From: Pseudaeromonas sp041441555
GTDB lineage: Bacteria > Pseudomonadota > Gammaproteobacteria > Enterobacterales > Aeromonadaceae
Assembly: GCA_041441555.1 (NCBI GenBank)
Contig: JASDSW010000049.1
Span: 1 to 19,175 of the forward strand
Reading direction: 5' to 3'
DNA length: 19,175 nucleotides
Part shown: one piece after another, positions 1 through 7,798 of the stretch
How the letters are laid out: the number at the start of each line of letters is the position of its first letter
Numbering within the stretch: the first letter of the stretch is position 1
The notes under the pieces: model-generated
What the model was told of the DNA's origin: nothing
The model's input: only the letters and a program-made list of their open reading frames with translations
The model's database searches: none
Program-made: the position numbers and the translations under genes

Positions 1-29
1 TCGGGCTCAGTTATTCTTTGGTTAAAAGA

Positions 30-1454
30 TCAACAAAGTGTGCTCCCGCCCTGCTTGAGCATCACCACCAGGATCAGCACGGGGGAGACGTAGCGCAGCA
101 GGAAGAAGAGGACGCGCACCAGGGAGGCATTGTGCAGCGTTCCCTGGTTGGAGAGGGCCTGTTGCAGCGGGCCCAGCCCCCAGACCCAACCGACAAACAG
201 CGCCACGAAGATACCACCCGCTGGCAGTATGATATTCGATGAGAGGTAGTCGAACAGGTCAAACATCGTCATGCCAAACAGTTTGAACTCGGCCAGCGTG
301 CTGTTGGTGAGCGCACAGGTGGAGCCCATGACCGCCAGGATCAGCAGGCTGATCAGGGTCGCCTTCTTACGAGAGATACCGAAGCGTTCATGGATGATGG
401 CGACGGGAACCTCCAGCAGCGAGAGCATGGCGCCGGTGGCGGCCACGGCGGTGAGCACGAAGAACAGCACCATCAGCAGGTGACCCATGGGGATCTGGGC
501 GAACACCGCCGGAATGGTGATGAAGACCAGCGAGGGACCGGCGGCCGGTTCGAAGCCGAAGGTGAAGACCGCCGGGAAGATGGCGATGCCGGCCAGCATG
601 GAGACAAACAGATCGGCGGCCATCACGCGTACCGTGGTGGCCGGAATATTCTGCTCATCCCGGAAGTAGCTGCCATAGGTCATCATGGTGCCCATGCCGA
701 TGGAGAGCTTGAAGAAGGCCAGCCCCATGGCCATCAGTACCACGGATGCCGTGATCTTGGAAAAATCGGGCTGAAACAGGAAGCTCAAGCCGGCCCCCGC
801 CTTCTCCAGCGACAGGCTGACCCCGCACAGCAGCAACAACAGCAGAAACAGCAGCGGCATCAGCTTCTTGGTGACGGCTTCGATCCCCTTGGCGACGCCG
901 AACAGCAGGATGCCGCCGATGAAGAGGAGGACGCCCCACTGCCAGAGTAAGGATTGCCATGGGTCACTGATCAGGGCCCAGAAGGCGGCTCCGGTGACCT
1001 TTGGATCGCTGCTGAGGATGGAGCCCTCGATGGCCTTGAGGATGTAGGCAAAGACCCAGGCGACCACCTCGGAGTAGAAGGACATGATGAGGAAGGCGGC
1101 CAGCATGCCGAAGGCACCGATCAGCCACCAGGGTTGCCCTTTGGGGGCCAGGGTTTGCAGGGCGGTGATGGGGTTGCTCTTGGCCCGGCGCCCGAGGGTG
1201 ATCTCGGCGATCATCACCGGCAGACCGATGAGCAGGGTCGCCAGCAGATAGACCAGCAAGAAGCCGGCGCCGCCGTTTTCCCCGGTCATGTAGGGAAACT
1301 TCCAGATATTACCCAGGCCGACGGCCGAGCCGAGGGTGGCGGCGAGAACGCCGAAGCTGCTGGTGAATCCATCCCGTTTCGCGGCAAGGGGTTGTTGGCT
1401 CATAGTATTTTGAATTCCACTGTCAATGTCAGAATTTGGCACATTTTGTCCCAT
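30..1454 (-). CDS. Sodium-dependent transporter, NSS/SNF family
   Basis: This is a 474-residue polytopic inner-membrane protein of the neurotransmitter:sodium symporter (LeuT-fold) family, expected to import an amino acid or similar amine with Na+. The family signature is at residues 47-56 (GLGNIWKFPY, in TM1), followed by GENGGAGF and a run of about 11 hydrophobic segments. Length is normal for bacterial members. The substrate cannot be read from the sequence. Two starts are possible: ATG at 1454, or ATG at 1403, which gives MSQQPLAAKRDG and a shorter cytoplasmic N-terminus. Neither has a strong Shine-Dalgarno, so the start is uncertain. The stop (TGA at 30-32) is inside the window, so the gene is complete. 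It is not obviously in an operon with the amylase, because a strong terminator lies between them. Confidence 0.9.
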   Translation of the reverse strand: MGQNVPNSDIDSGIQNTMSQQPLAAKRDGFTSSFGVLAATLGSAVGLGNIWKFPYMTGENGGAGFLLVYLLATLLIGLPVMIAEITLGRRAKSNPITALQTLAPKGQPWWLIGAFGMLAAFLIMSFYSEVVAWVFAYILKAIEGSILSSDPKVTGAAFWALISDPWQSLLWQWGVLLFIGGILLFGVAKGIEAVTKKLMPLLFLLLLLLCGVSLSLEKAGAGLSFLFQPDFSKITASVVLMAMGLAFFKLSIGMGTMMTYGSYFRDEQNIPATTVRVMAADLFVSMLAGIAIFPAVFTFGFEPAAGPSLVFITIPAVFAQIPMGHLLMVLFFVLTAVAATGAMLSLLEVPVAIIHERFGISRKKATLISLLILAVMGSTCALTNSTLAEFKLFGMTMFDLFDYLSSNIILPAGGIFVALFVGWVWGLGPLQQALSNQGTLHNASLVRVLFFLLRYVSPVLILVVMLKQGGSTLC

Positions 1455-1596
1455 GACCTTATGGGGCGACAGATTTTTCCATTGATAGGAGCCTGCTCCA
1501 AGTGATTTTTAACAAGCGGCGGGGACTGTTGGCAAAAATGTGCGATCCCCAGCGCGAATGGGCGGTCCCATGACCAATCGGCGCGGGGCGCCGTGC

Positions 1597-1628
1597 AAAA
1601 AAAACGCCCTGCCGGCAGGGGCAGGGCG
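1597..1628 (-). terminator. Rho-independent terminator of the alpha-amylase gene
   Basis: Read on the minus strand, a perfect 9-bp GC-rich stem (plus-strand arms 1605-1613 CGCCCTGCC and 1620-1628 GGCAGGGCG, 6-nt loop) is followed by eight U residues (A-run 1597-1604). It lies about 30 bases after the amylase stop codon. Confidence 0.9.
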
Positions 1629-1658
1629 TGGATCAGCTGTGATCCTAGGGGTACGGAC

Positions 1659-4322
1659 TTATTCGCTCAGACTCAGCAACGGGGTGTCATCCCAAATCAG
1701 GGCATCCTGATCGCTGCCACCGGCAAAGTTCCAGGGGCCCAGATCCGCCTGCAGCGGACGATAGCTGCTGGAGAGGCCATCCAGATCCCAGGTGGTGACA
1801 TAGAACTGGATACCGTTGAGCGTCGTCGGCCGGCCCAGTGAGGCACTCGGGAAGTCGAAGTGGATGGTCTGGTTGGCCTTGTCGACCGTGATGGTCGGCG
1901 CCGGCGAGATCGCCTTGCCAAACTGCGCGTCGGTGGCACCTTCACTGCTGTACAGGCTGTTCTGCCAGCCGAAGGCGACTACTTGCCGTTGCCAGGTCTG
2001 GCCGCCCGGCATGCTGGCCCGGATCTTCGGCAGCAAGGTGGCGCCTCCGGCCTGCTCCGGCAGGTGCATGAAGATGCTGAAGCCCACATGGTCGAATCCG
2101 TTGGTCGGTACCCAGGTATCGGTCAGGTTGGCCATCTTCAGGCTCAGGCGGACGTTGCTGCCGACCTGGTAGAGATGGGCGGCCTCGATGGCCAACTGGC
2201 TCTTATCCTTGTCGAAGCTGGCATCCAGCGGCAGCGAGTAGCTGCCCAGAGGGCCGGCGCTGTCGTTGAGGCCATCGCCACTGTCATCCACCGTGACCGC
2301 CGGGGTTGCCGGGTAGGCCAGTTGCGTCTGGAAGTAGATGTCGGCCAGGCTGCTGCCTTGGGCGGCATTGTAGAGGGCCAGACGGTGTTCCTGAGTCCCT
2401 ACGGCGAAGTGACGCACACTCAGGGTGCCCTGCCATTGGCCATCATTGCCGACCAACACATCGGTCGCGCTATCGAGCTCGCCATCGACCACCAGCTTGA
2501 TGGTGCTGCCCGGTGTGCCGGTGCCCTGCAACGGCAGATCGGCGCTGAGGGTCTGGTCTGCCAGCGGCGTGGTGAGCGTCATGCTGCTGTCGATCGGTGG
2601 CACTGTGCCGCTACCATCGCCCTCCAGCAGCAGGGCGGATTTGGCGGGCAGTGCCAGGGTCAGTACACCATTCTCGCCGGTGACCAGGCTCAGCGGCAGG
2701 GTGTCGCCATTGAGCTGGCTGAGGACCTTGAGGCGGGTTCCAGCGGCTAAGCCGGTGGCCATCTGGTTCAACAGCACCGGCTGGCTGGCGGTGTTGAGGA
2801 TCACCAGCGCCTCGGCGTCGTCCAGATGCCGCCGATAGGCAAAGGCTCCAGCGCCAGCCTTGTCTTCGGCCAGTATGGTCAGATCGCCCCGCGAGAGCAC
2901 CTTATTGTCATGGCGCAGCTGGGCCAGCTGCTGGATGAACTGGTACATGGCGGATTGGGTGTTGAAAGAGTCAAGCTGCTGGCCATCTTCCCGATAACCA
3001 CCGGCGAACATGGCGTCGCGATAACCGGTGAAGGCCTGTTCGGTGCCCTGGTAGATCACCGGGATCCCCGGCAGGGTCAGCATGGTGAACAGCGCCTGTT
3101 TCAGATCATCCGGATTGCCCTGGGAGAGCAGGCGCGCCATGTCGTGGTTCTCGATGAAGTTACCCAGGCGATAGGGATCCGGGTACATCTCCATCATTTT
3201 GCGCAGTCGGAAGCCCAGCTCGGCGGTGGGTTTGCCCCCGGCGAAGACCTGGGTCATGGTGGCCTGTAGCGGGAAGTTCAGCACCGAGGCCAACTCGGGC
3301 TTCTCCTTGGTACCGAGATAAGCGATGAGCTTCTCTTCGCCTTCGGTGTGATAGGCACTCGAGGCTTCGAAGATCTCGCCCAAGCTGAGAAAATCGGTGC
3401 GTCCGGTCTTCTCGGCGGCAGCCAGAATGCCATCGTTGGCATGGAAGAAGTCGTAATAGAAATCGTGATCGACGAACTTCACCGTGTCGACGCGGAAGGC
3501 ATCGACACCGACGGTATCAATCCAGTAGCGGTAGCTTTGCTTGAGGTAATCGCGCACCGCCGGTGTGCTGGTGTTGAGATCGTCCAGATCCGAGAGCTGG
3601 TAGGTCAGCTCCTGAGTCGCGTCGTTGTGATCCTTGATCGCCGGAGTCCAGTGATAGATGGCGGCGCTGAAGTCACTGCTGTTGTTGCAGTCATTTTGCG
3701 CCAGAGGGGCGGGCAAGCTTTGACCGGCGGCCAGCGCTCCGGGTATCAGCTCGAATCCCTGGCAAGGGGTAGCTGGATCATAGGTTCCGGAGTAGGTGAA
3801 GACGTTGCCCAGGTGATTGACCACCACATCCTGGATCAGGTACATGCCCTTGGCATGCAGGGACTTGGCCAGCGCCTGATAGCTCTTCAGATCGCCGAAA
3901 TGCTCATCGACCTTTTGCAGATCCCGAGCCCAGTAGCCGTGGTAGCCGCCATAGTTCTGTGCCGGATCCCACCACTGGTTGGCGACCGGCGGCGTGGTCC
4001 AGACCGCGGTGGCGCCCAAGCCCTGGATGTAGTCGATCTTCTGCTCGACCCCCGCCAGGTCGCCGCCACTGAACTTCTTCTCGCTGCGGGGATCGTACTC
4101 GCCGGTGCCCTGATCGTTATTGGCTCGGTCCCCGTCGTTGAAACGGTCAATCATCAAGAAATAGATTATCTGATCGCGCCAATCGGGGGACGGCACATGA
4201 CTGCCAATCACCTCGGGAGCCGGAGGCTCTTGGGGGTCACTCTTGTCGCTGCCGCAGGCGGAAAGGCCCATAACCAGGCCGATTGCCAGAGCGCTGAGCT
4301 TGAATACTCGGTTTTTTTCCAT
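1659..4322 (-). CDS. Alpha-amylase lipoprotein, GH13, with C-terminal glucodextranase-like modules
   Basis: This is a predicted secreted or surface alpha-amylase hydrolysing internal alpha-1,4 bonds of starch or glycogen. The chosen start, ATG at 4322 (MEKNRVFKL), has a GGATGG purine stretch just upstream. The longer ATG at 4334 has none. Residues 1-23 form a lipoprotein signal with lipobox LSAC (Cys23), followed by Gly-Ser rather than Asp, which favours the outer membrane. The GH13 catalytic regions are all present: DVVVNH (about 165-170), GVDAFRVDTVKF (nucleophile Asp279), LGEIFEA (acid/base Glu316) and FIENHD (Asp394). The protein is 887 residues, far longer than a bare amylase. After the catalytic and beta domains come an Ig-like stretch (about residues 565-660) and a C-terminal region resembling the C-terminal module of glucodextranases, both inferred by eye. 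It lies downstream of an AraC/CBM21 regulator on the same strand. Confidence 0.93.
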   Translation of the reverse strand: MEKNRVFKLSALAIGLVMGLSACGSDKSDPQEPPAPEVIGSHVPSPDWRDQIIYFLMIDRFNDGDRANNDQGTGEYDPRSEKKFSGGDLAGVEQKIDYIQGLGATAVWTTPPVANQWWDPAQNYGGYHGYWARDLQKVDEHFGDLKSYQALAKSLHAKGMYLIQDVVVNHLGNVFTYSGTYDPATPCQGFELIPGALAAGQSLPAPLAQNDCNNSSDFSAAIYHWTPAIKDHNDATQELTYQLSDLDDLNTSTPAVRDYLKQSYRYWIDTVGVDAFRVDTVKFVDHDFYYDFFHANDGILAAAEKTGRTDFLSLGEIFEASSAYHTEGEEKLIAYLGTKEKPELASVLNFPLQATMTQVFAGGKPTAELGFRLRKMMEMYPDPYRLGNFIENHDMARLLSQGNPDDLKQALFTMLTLPGIPVIYQGTEQAFTGYRDAMFAGGYREDGQQLDSFNTQSAMYQFIQQLAQLRHDNKVLSRGDLTILAEDKAGAGAFAYRRHLDDAEALVILNTASQPVLLNQMATGLAAGTRLKVLSQLNGDTLPLSLVTGENGVLTLALPAKSALLLEGDGSGTVPPIDSSMTLTTPLADQTLSADLPLQGTGTPGSTIKLVVDGELDSATDVLVGNDGQWQGTLSVRHFAVGTQEHRLALYNAAQGSSLADIYFQTQLAYPATPAVTVDDSGDGLNDSAGPLGSYSLPLDASFDKDKSQLAIEAAHLYQVGSNVRLSLKMANLTDTWVPTNGFDHVGFSIFMHLPEQAGGATLLPKIRASMPGGQTWQRQVVAFGWQNSLYSSEGATDAQFGKAISPAPTITVDKANQTIHFDFPSASLGRPTTLNGIQFYVTTWDLDGLSSSYRPLQADLGPWNFAGGSDQDALIWDDTPLLSLSE

Positions 4323-4356
4323 ATTTCCATCCATGATGCTGAAAAGATCGTGCTTG

Positions 4357-4362
4357 ATTCTA
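4357..4362 (-). promoter_or_regulatory. Possible -10 element (TAGAAT) of the amylase promoter
   Basis: On the minus strand TAGAAT lies about 35 bases upstream of the preferred amylase start. No good -35 hexamer sits 16-18 bases further up, which would suit an activator-dependent promoter. The call rests on one hexamer and is weak. Confidence 0.3.
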
Positions 4363-4402
4363 GGCGGATGGTTACAAATGAAATTAGCTTATCGCGCCAA
4401 TG

Positions 4403-4423
4403 CCTTGGCGTTTGATGCCAAGG
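4403..4423. promoter_or_regulatory. Inverted repeat upstream of the amylase, candidate operator
   Basis: Perfect 7-bp arms CCTTGGC (4403-4409) and GCCAAGG (4417-4423) are separated by 7 bases. The element lies 40 bases upstream of the possible -10 and about 80 bases upstream of the amylase ATG. No T-run follows on the minus strand, so it does not look like a terminator of the preceding regulator gene. Its position suits an activator site, but the binding protein is unknown. Confidence 0.4.
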
Positions 4424-4465
4424 CTGAAAAGTGTGAGCTGGCGCAATTGGCACTCAGTGATGGGC

Positions 4466-5900
4466 TTAGAGTCGGCGCGGCAGGAAGCCTTCGCCCTGGT
4501 TATCCAGCCGCAAGCGCTGGTAGGGCTCGGGGTTGATAAACTCGAAGCTCAGGGGTTGCTGCGGGCTGGCGGCGGGAGCTGAGAGTTGCCACTGCACCCC
4601 GTTGCCGCAGGGCTCGGCTCGCAGGGGGAACCGCTGGCCATCCGGGCCGAGGGCCCAGCCTTGGTCCCAGGCCTGGCGGGTAAACAGGCGGCCGACTAGC
4701 CGGCCGCTTGCTCGGTCGTTGGCCGGCGCTTCGGCAAACCAGAGCAGTTGATGGCAGACTCCGGCATGGGGGCCGAGCAGCACGGGGCTGGTCAGGCTGT
4801 AGTCCTGGCCGCCGTTGTTGTCCAGGTGGGTATGACCCCCGACCCGATATTCAATCCGGAAGCGTAGCGGGTGGTGTACCGGCTGGCTGGGGGTTGACCA
4901 CAGCTCCACCTCCGCACTGAGAAAGCGTTCGAAGGTGGCGGTGTAGGGACGCCAGATGCCGTCGTGATCTTCACACTGCAGCTGTACCGACTTGTCGAAC
5001 GCCAGATTGCGCACGCAGATCCAGACGCGGGCGCCGTTGTATTGGCGCAGGCTCTGCTCCTGCAGTTCGTTGATGGCGTAGTAGAACACCACGGCGGGCA
5101 GTTGTTGCGCTTCATCCTGAGCGAAGTAACGGCCGCGAAATTCACCCGGCGGCATGCCAAACCAGTGGCGAAATGCCCGCTGGAAGCTGGGGGCATCCTG
5201 ATAGCCCAGCCGCAGCCCAACCTCCTGGGCCGAGTAGCGGCTGTGGCAGAGCAGGCTGATCGCCCGGTTCTTGCGGACCTCTTCGAGCAGTCGGCTGTAG
5301 CTGGCCTGTTGCTGGGCCAACTGGCGCTGCAGGCTGCGGGTCGAGATCTGCAAGCGGCTGGCGAGCTCCTCAAGACTCAACTGCTCGGGGAGTGCCAGAT
5401 CCAGCCATTGCTTGAGTTGTTCCAGCAGACTGCGAGGCCGGGAGCCGAGCCGATGCAGGCGATGGAGTAGGCTGACCAGCGGCTCATGCAACTCGGCCAG
5501 AGCTGGCTCCGGGGAATAGGGCGTGTGCGTAGCTGGCAGGTGCAGCACAGGGAGCGGACCATAGCGGACGGCTAACCCATCGGGCGGTGTGTTCTCGGTC
5601 AGCCACTGTCGATCCGGCCACTCCACTGAGCCGGGTTGCATGATCCAGACACTGCAGCTGCGGATACCAAGGCAAGTCGAGCAGGCTTATGCCTTCACAC
5701 CACAGCTCGAGAGCCGCCGAGAGATCCGGGGCGCTGCGCACACCATATTCCAGCAATATCAGTAGCTGCTGGATCGACCAGACTTCATCCCCCAATGCCA
5801 GTTGCTGCACCGGGTGATGAGCCAGCAACTGGTGTCGGAGGTCATCTGCCGCAAGCGGCGGCACTGTCTCATGATCCAGCGGGATCCGGGGGGCTGTCAT
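4466..5900 (-). pseudogene. AraC-family regulator fused to a CBM21 starch-binding domain, split by a one-base frameshift
   Basis: The gene begins at ATG 5900, overlapping the YhbQ-like stop (ATGA). That frame reads protein-like to about residue 83 (WYPQLQ), then turns into low-quality sequence. The following part is open in the +1 frame from 5641 (391 residues). Skipping one base near 5651 joins them into a 477-residue protein. Shadow-free segments, in numbering of the 391-residue part: AraC helix-turn-helix about 75-172 (SLEELASRLQIS, then AQEVGLRLGYQD and PSFQRAFRHWFGMPPGEFR). A region at about 205-283 carries the CBM21 hallmarks: VRNLAFDK, DGIW, FRIEYRVGG, DNNGGQDY. A further beta-rich tail ends the protein. 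CBM21 binds raw starch or glycogen. Next to the amylase this suggests a polysaccharide-responsive activator. Translation from ATG 5641 could still yield the HTH-CBM21 part alone. A sequencing error is possible. Confidence 0.75.
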
Positions 5901-6199
5901 GGGGCGAGCCCGGGAAGTGATGCCTGGCCCAGGATCAGCGCCTCCTTGCGGGCCTTGGGCCACTGCTTGAGCCGATACTCCAGACGCAGGGCGTCGCCGT
6001 GGCCCCCGACGTGCTGCTGCCAGACCAGTTGCAGCGGGCCGCGGCCACGCAGGGCGCGAGCTCCCTTGCCTGCCTGGTGTTCGCTCAGGCGCCGCGCCAC
6101 ATCGGTGGAGATGCCGGTATAGAGGCGGCCGGAACCGTCGCGCAGCATGTACACCGACCAGTCGAGGGACGGTCGCGATAGGGGGGCGGTCTCGGGCAT
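5897..6199 (-). CDS. yhbQ: GIY-YIG domain protein, YhbQ-like
   Basis: This is a 100-residue small protein of the GIY-YIG superfamily, close in layout to E. coli YhbQ. The two strands of the nuclease core are visible as WSVYML (about 14-19) and LYTGIS (about 26-31), followed by the conserved TDVARRLSEHQ helix, the KGARALRG loop and the LEYRLKQ helix. Family members are structure-related to DNA nucleases, and the physiological role of YhbQ is not settled. The start ATG at 6199 has GGAG seven bases upstream. Its TGA overlaps the ATG of the regulator downstream, so the two are probably co-transcribed and translationally coupled. Confidence 0.88.
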   Translation of the reverse strand: MPETAPLSRPSLDWSVYMLRDGSGRLYTGISTDVARRLSEHQAGKGARALRGRGPLQLVWQQHVGGHGDALRLEYRLKQWPKARKEALILGQASLPGLAP

Positions 6200-6253
6200 G
6201 GTGGCACTCCATCCGGTTTCAGGGTGCGGGCAGACTAATCCGATGGGCCAAGG

Positions 6254-6272
6254 GACTCAAGAGGCCTGAGTC
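6254..6272. promoter_or_regulatory. Inverted repeat upstream of the yhbQ-regulator unit
   Basis: Arms GACTCA (6254-6259) and TGAGTC (6267-6272) with a 7-base spacer lie 55-73 bases upstream of the yhbQ start, in the only interval where its promoter can be (between terminator 6279-6306 and the ATG). It could be an operator. A chance palindrome of this size is also possible. Confidence 0.3.
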
Positions 6273-6278
6273 GCGGAT

Positions 6279-6306
6279 AAAAAAAACAGCAACCCGGTGG
6301 TTGCTG
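6279..6306 (-). terminator. Second rho-independent terminator in the porin-yhbQ gap
   Basis: On the minus strand a perfect 8-bp stem (plus-strand arms CAGCAACC 6287-6294 and GGTTGCTG 6299-6306, loop CGGT) is followed by eight U residues (A-run 6279-6286). The porin already has its own terminator 155 bases upstream, so this one either backs it up or ends a separate short transcript. Confidence 0.8.
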
Positions 6307-6316
6307 TCCAAAGGTG

Positions 6317-6339
6317 ACACAAGAGATAACACAAGAGAT
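6317..6339. repeat. Tandem 12-bp duplication, ACACAAGAGATA x2
   Basis: ACACAAGAGAT occurs at 6317-6327 and again at 6329-6339 with one A between. On the minus strand this gives two copies of AUCUCUUGUGU just before the terminator hairpin at 6287-6306. The stretch is pyrimidine- and UGUG-rich and appears unstructured. No convincing gene covers it. Confidence 0.6.
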
Positions 6340-6460
6340 GGAACCAGCATCCAAGCCGCCTATCACGAGCTGGATGTCTGATTTCAGTAGACGCACCCAT
6401 CTTAACCTGCCGGGGCTGAACTGTGGTTAAACCGAGCGACATTCGAGGCGAGCGGCCAAC

Positions 6461-6488
6461 AAAAAAGCCGGAGCAGTGGCTCCGGCTT
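6461..6488 (-). terminator. Rho-independent terminator of the porin gene
   Basis: On the minus strand a perfect 10-bp stem (plus-strand arms AAGCCGGAGC 6465-6474 and GCTCCGGCTT 6479-6488, loop AGTG) is followed by a U-run. It starts 18 bases after the porin stop codon. Confidence 0.92.
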
Positions 6489-6506
6489 CGGTTGGAAAGG
6501 GGTGGC

Positions 6507-7574
6507 TTAGAAGTCGTAGCGCATGGCCACGGCCACTACATCGTCGGTGTTGATGCCGTATTGCTGGGTGAAGCTGTTCTCGCCCAGCAGGTTGACCCTG
6601 TAATCGACATAGGTCTGGAAGTTGGGGGTGAAGTGGTAACTGGCACCCAGGCTCAGGTACTCGTTGGCCGTGTCGTCGATGTTCTGGCTCTCATCCTTCA
6701 CATCGGAGCGGACATAGGCCACGCCTGGCACAAATTTGTCAGCGACCGTGTACTGGACGACGGCCTCGTAGCCTCGGCTCTTATGGGCATAACCACCAGC
6801 GGTGTTATCACCCAGGAAATAGTGGTCACGACCTTCCGAATAGGTGGCGGCGGCATACCAGTTATTGGCGTTGTAGCGCAGCCCCACACCGGTCAGTTGG
6901 GCATCATCTTGAGCACCGAATTGGGCCTGCAGTTTCTGCTCATCGCTCTTGCCGGCGCGGTTGTAGACAGTCGCGAAACTCAGTCCCATCGGCAGATCAT
7001 AGGAGGCGCCCAGGGCGTAACCCTCGTTGCTGCCGAGCATCCACTTCTCATCGCTGTTGTTTTGCGGATCATTCTTGCCGGTGAACTGGGCGCCCAGGGT
7101 TAAGCCATCATAGGTGAAGGCATACTTCAGCAGGCCATTGGAGCGGCCGGTGCCGAACACCTCGGTCCCCTTGCCCAGGCCGTCACCGCCCCACTCGGGC
7201 AGCACGTCGGTGTAGTCGTTGACCATGGCCATCAAGCCATCCTGACGACCGTAAGTCAGGGTGCCGAACTGGTCGTGGCGGATACCGGCAAAGCCCAGAC
7301 GCAGCTCGTCGTTGTCACTGCCGGCGGTGGGCAGGTTGTATTCGAATTGACCCAAACCGGTCAGGTTGTTACCCAGCGCGGTTTCGCCCTTCAGACCCAG
7401 ACGGATGTAACTCTCATCCCCGCGCAGATCCTGGTTGTCCGAACCGTAATACATGCCGGTGGCACGACCATAGACATCCAGTTTGGAACCATCCTGCTCA
7501 TACACAGTGGCGGCGGAGACTGTACCAGTGGCCAGCAGGGTCGGAATACTCAGTGCGATTAACTTGGCTTTCAT
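6507..7574 (-). CDS. General outer-membrane porin, OmpC/OmpF-like trimeric type
   Basis: This 355-residue precursor of a 16-stranded beta-barrel allows passive diffusion of small hydrophilic solutes across the outer membrane. Residues 1-21 are a Sec signal peptide ending VSA before ATVYEQDG. The mature N-terminus has the typical KLDVYGRATGMYY first strand. The long loop at about residues 125-150 (PEWGGDGLGKG...) matches constriction loop 3. Strands alternate in aromatic-girdled pattern, and the protein ends in YDF with terminal Phe, the BAM recognition signal. The start ATG has GAGGGTG about seven bases upstream. It has its own terminator and a long leader, so it is probably monocistronic. 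A perfect hairpin lies in the leader. Which Aeromonas porin class it belongs to cannot be fixed from the sequence alone. Confidence 0.93.
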   Translation of the reverse strand: MKAKLIALSIPTLLATGTVSAATVYEQDGSKLDVYGRATGMYYGSDNQDLRGDESYIRLGLKGETALGNNLTGLGQFEYNLPTAGSDNDELRLGFAGIRHDQFGTLTYGRQDGLMAMVNDYTDVLPEWGGDGLGKGTEVFGTGRSNGLLKYAFTYDGLTLGAQFTGKNDPQNNSDEKWMLGSNEGYALGASYDLPMGLSFATVYNRAGKSDEQKLQAQFGAQDDAQLTGVGLRYNANNWYAAATYSEGRDHYFLGDNTAGGYAHKSRGYEAVVQYTVADKFVPGVAYVRSDVKDESQNIDDTANEYLSLGASYHFTPNFQTYVDYRVNLLGENSFTQQYGINTDDVVAVAMRYDF

Positions 7575-7614
7575 GATGTCACCCTCGTGGTGGTTAGGCC
7601 TCCCAGCCGGACGA

Positions 7615-7638
7615 ATGACCGCGATGGCTCGCGGTCAT
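7615..7638. promoter_or_regulatory. Perfect inverted repeat in the porin leader
   Basis: Arms ATGACCGCGA (7615-7624) and TCGCGGTCAT (7629-7638) around a 4-base loop make a perfect 10-bp stem, 41-64 bases upstream of the porin ATG. No T-run follows it, so it is not a terminator. It may be an operator, or a 5'-UTR hairpin that stabilises or regulates the mRNA. No convincing sigma-70 hexamers were found to place the transcription start, so DNA and RNA roles cannot be separated here. Confidence 0.55.
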
Positions 7639-7798
7639 GCATCCATGAACTGGTCAGGCTGTTGCGATGGGGACAATCTAGTGGTTGTTGGCTAAACCGA
7701 AGCTGAATTGACGGGCCCGTTTCCCTGCCGAGGCTGAACCCAAATTAAACCGGCCATCCAAAAATGGGGCCTCCCGGCTGATGGGTGGCTCTGCTGGG

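Noticed and set aside
5901..6212. Upstream extension of the regulator frame through the GIY-YIG gene
   Set aside because: It is a shadow of the real GIY-YIG frame. Protein-like sequence begins only at MTAPRIP (5900).
6257..6442. 61-residue minus-strand frame between porin and yhbQ
   Set aside because: It crosses a perfect terminator hairpin and has no recognisable features.
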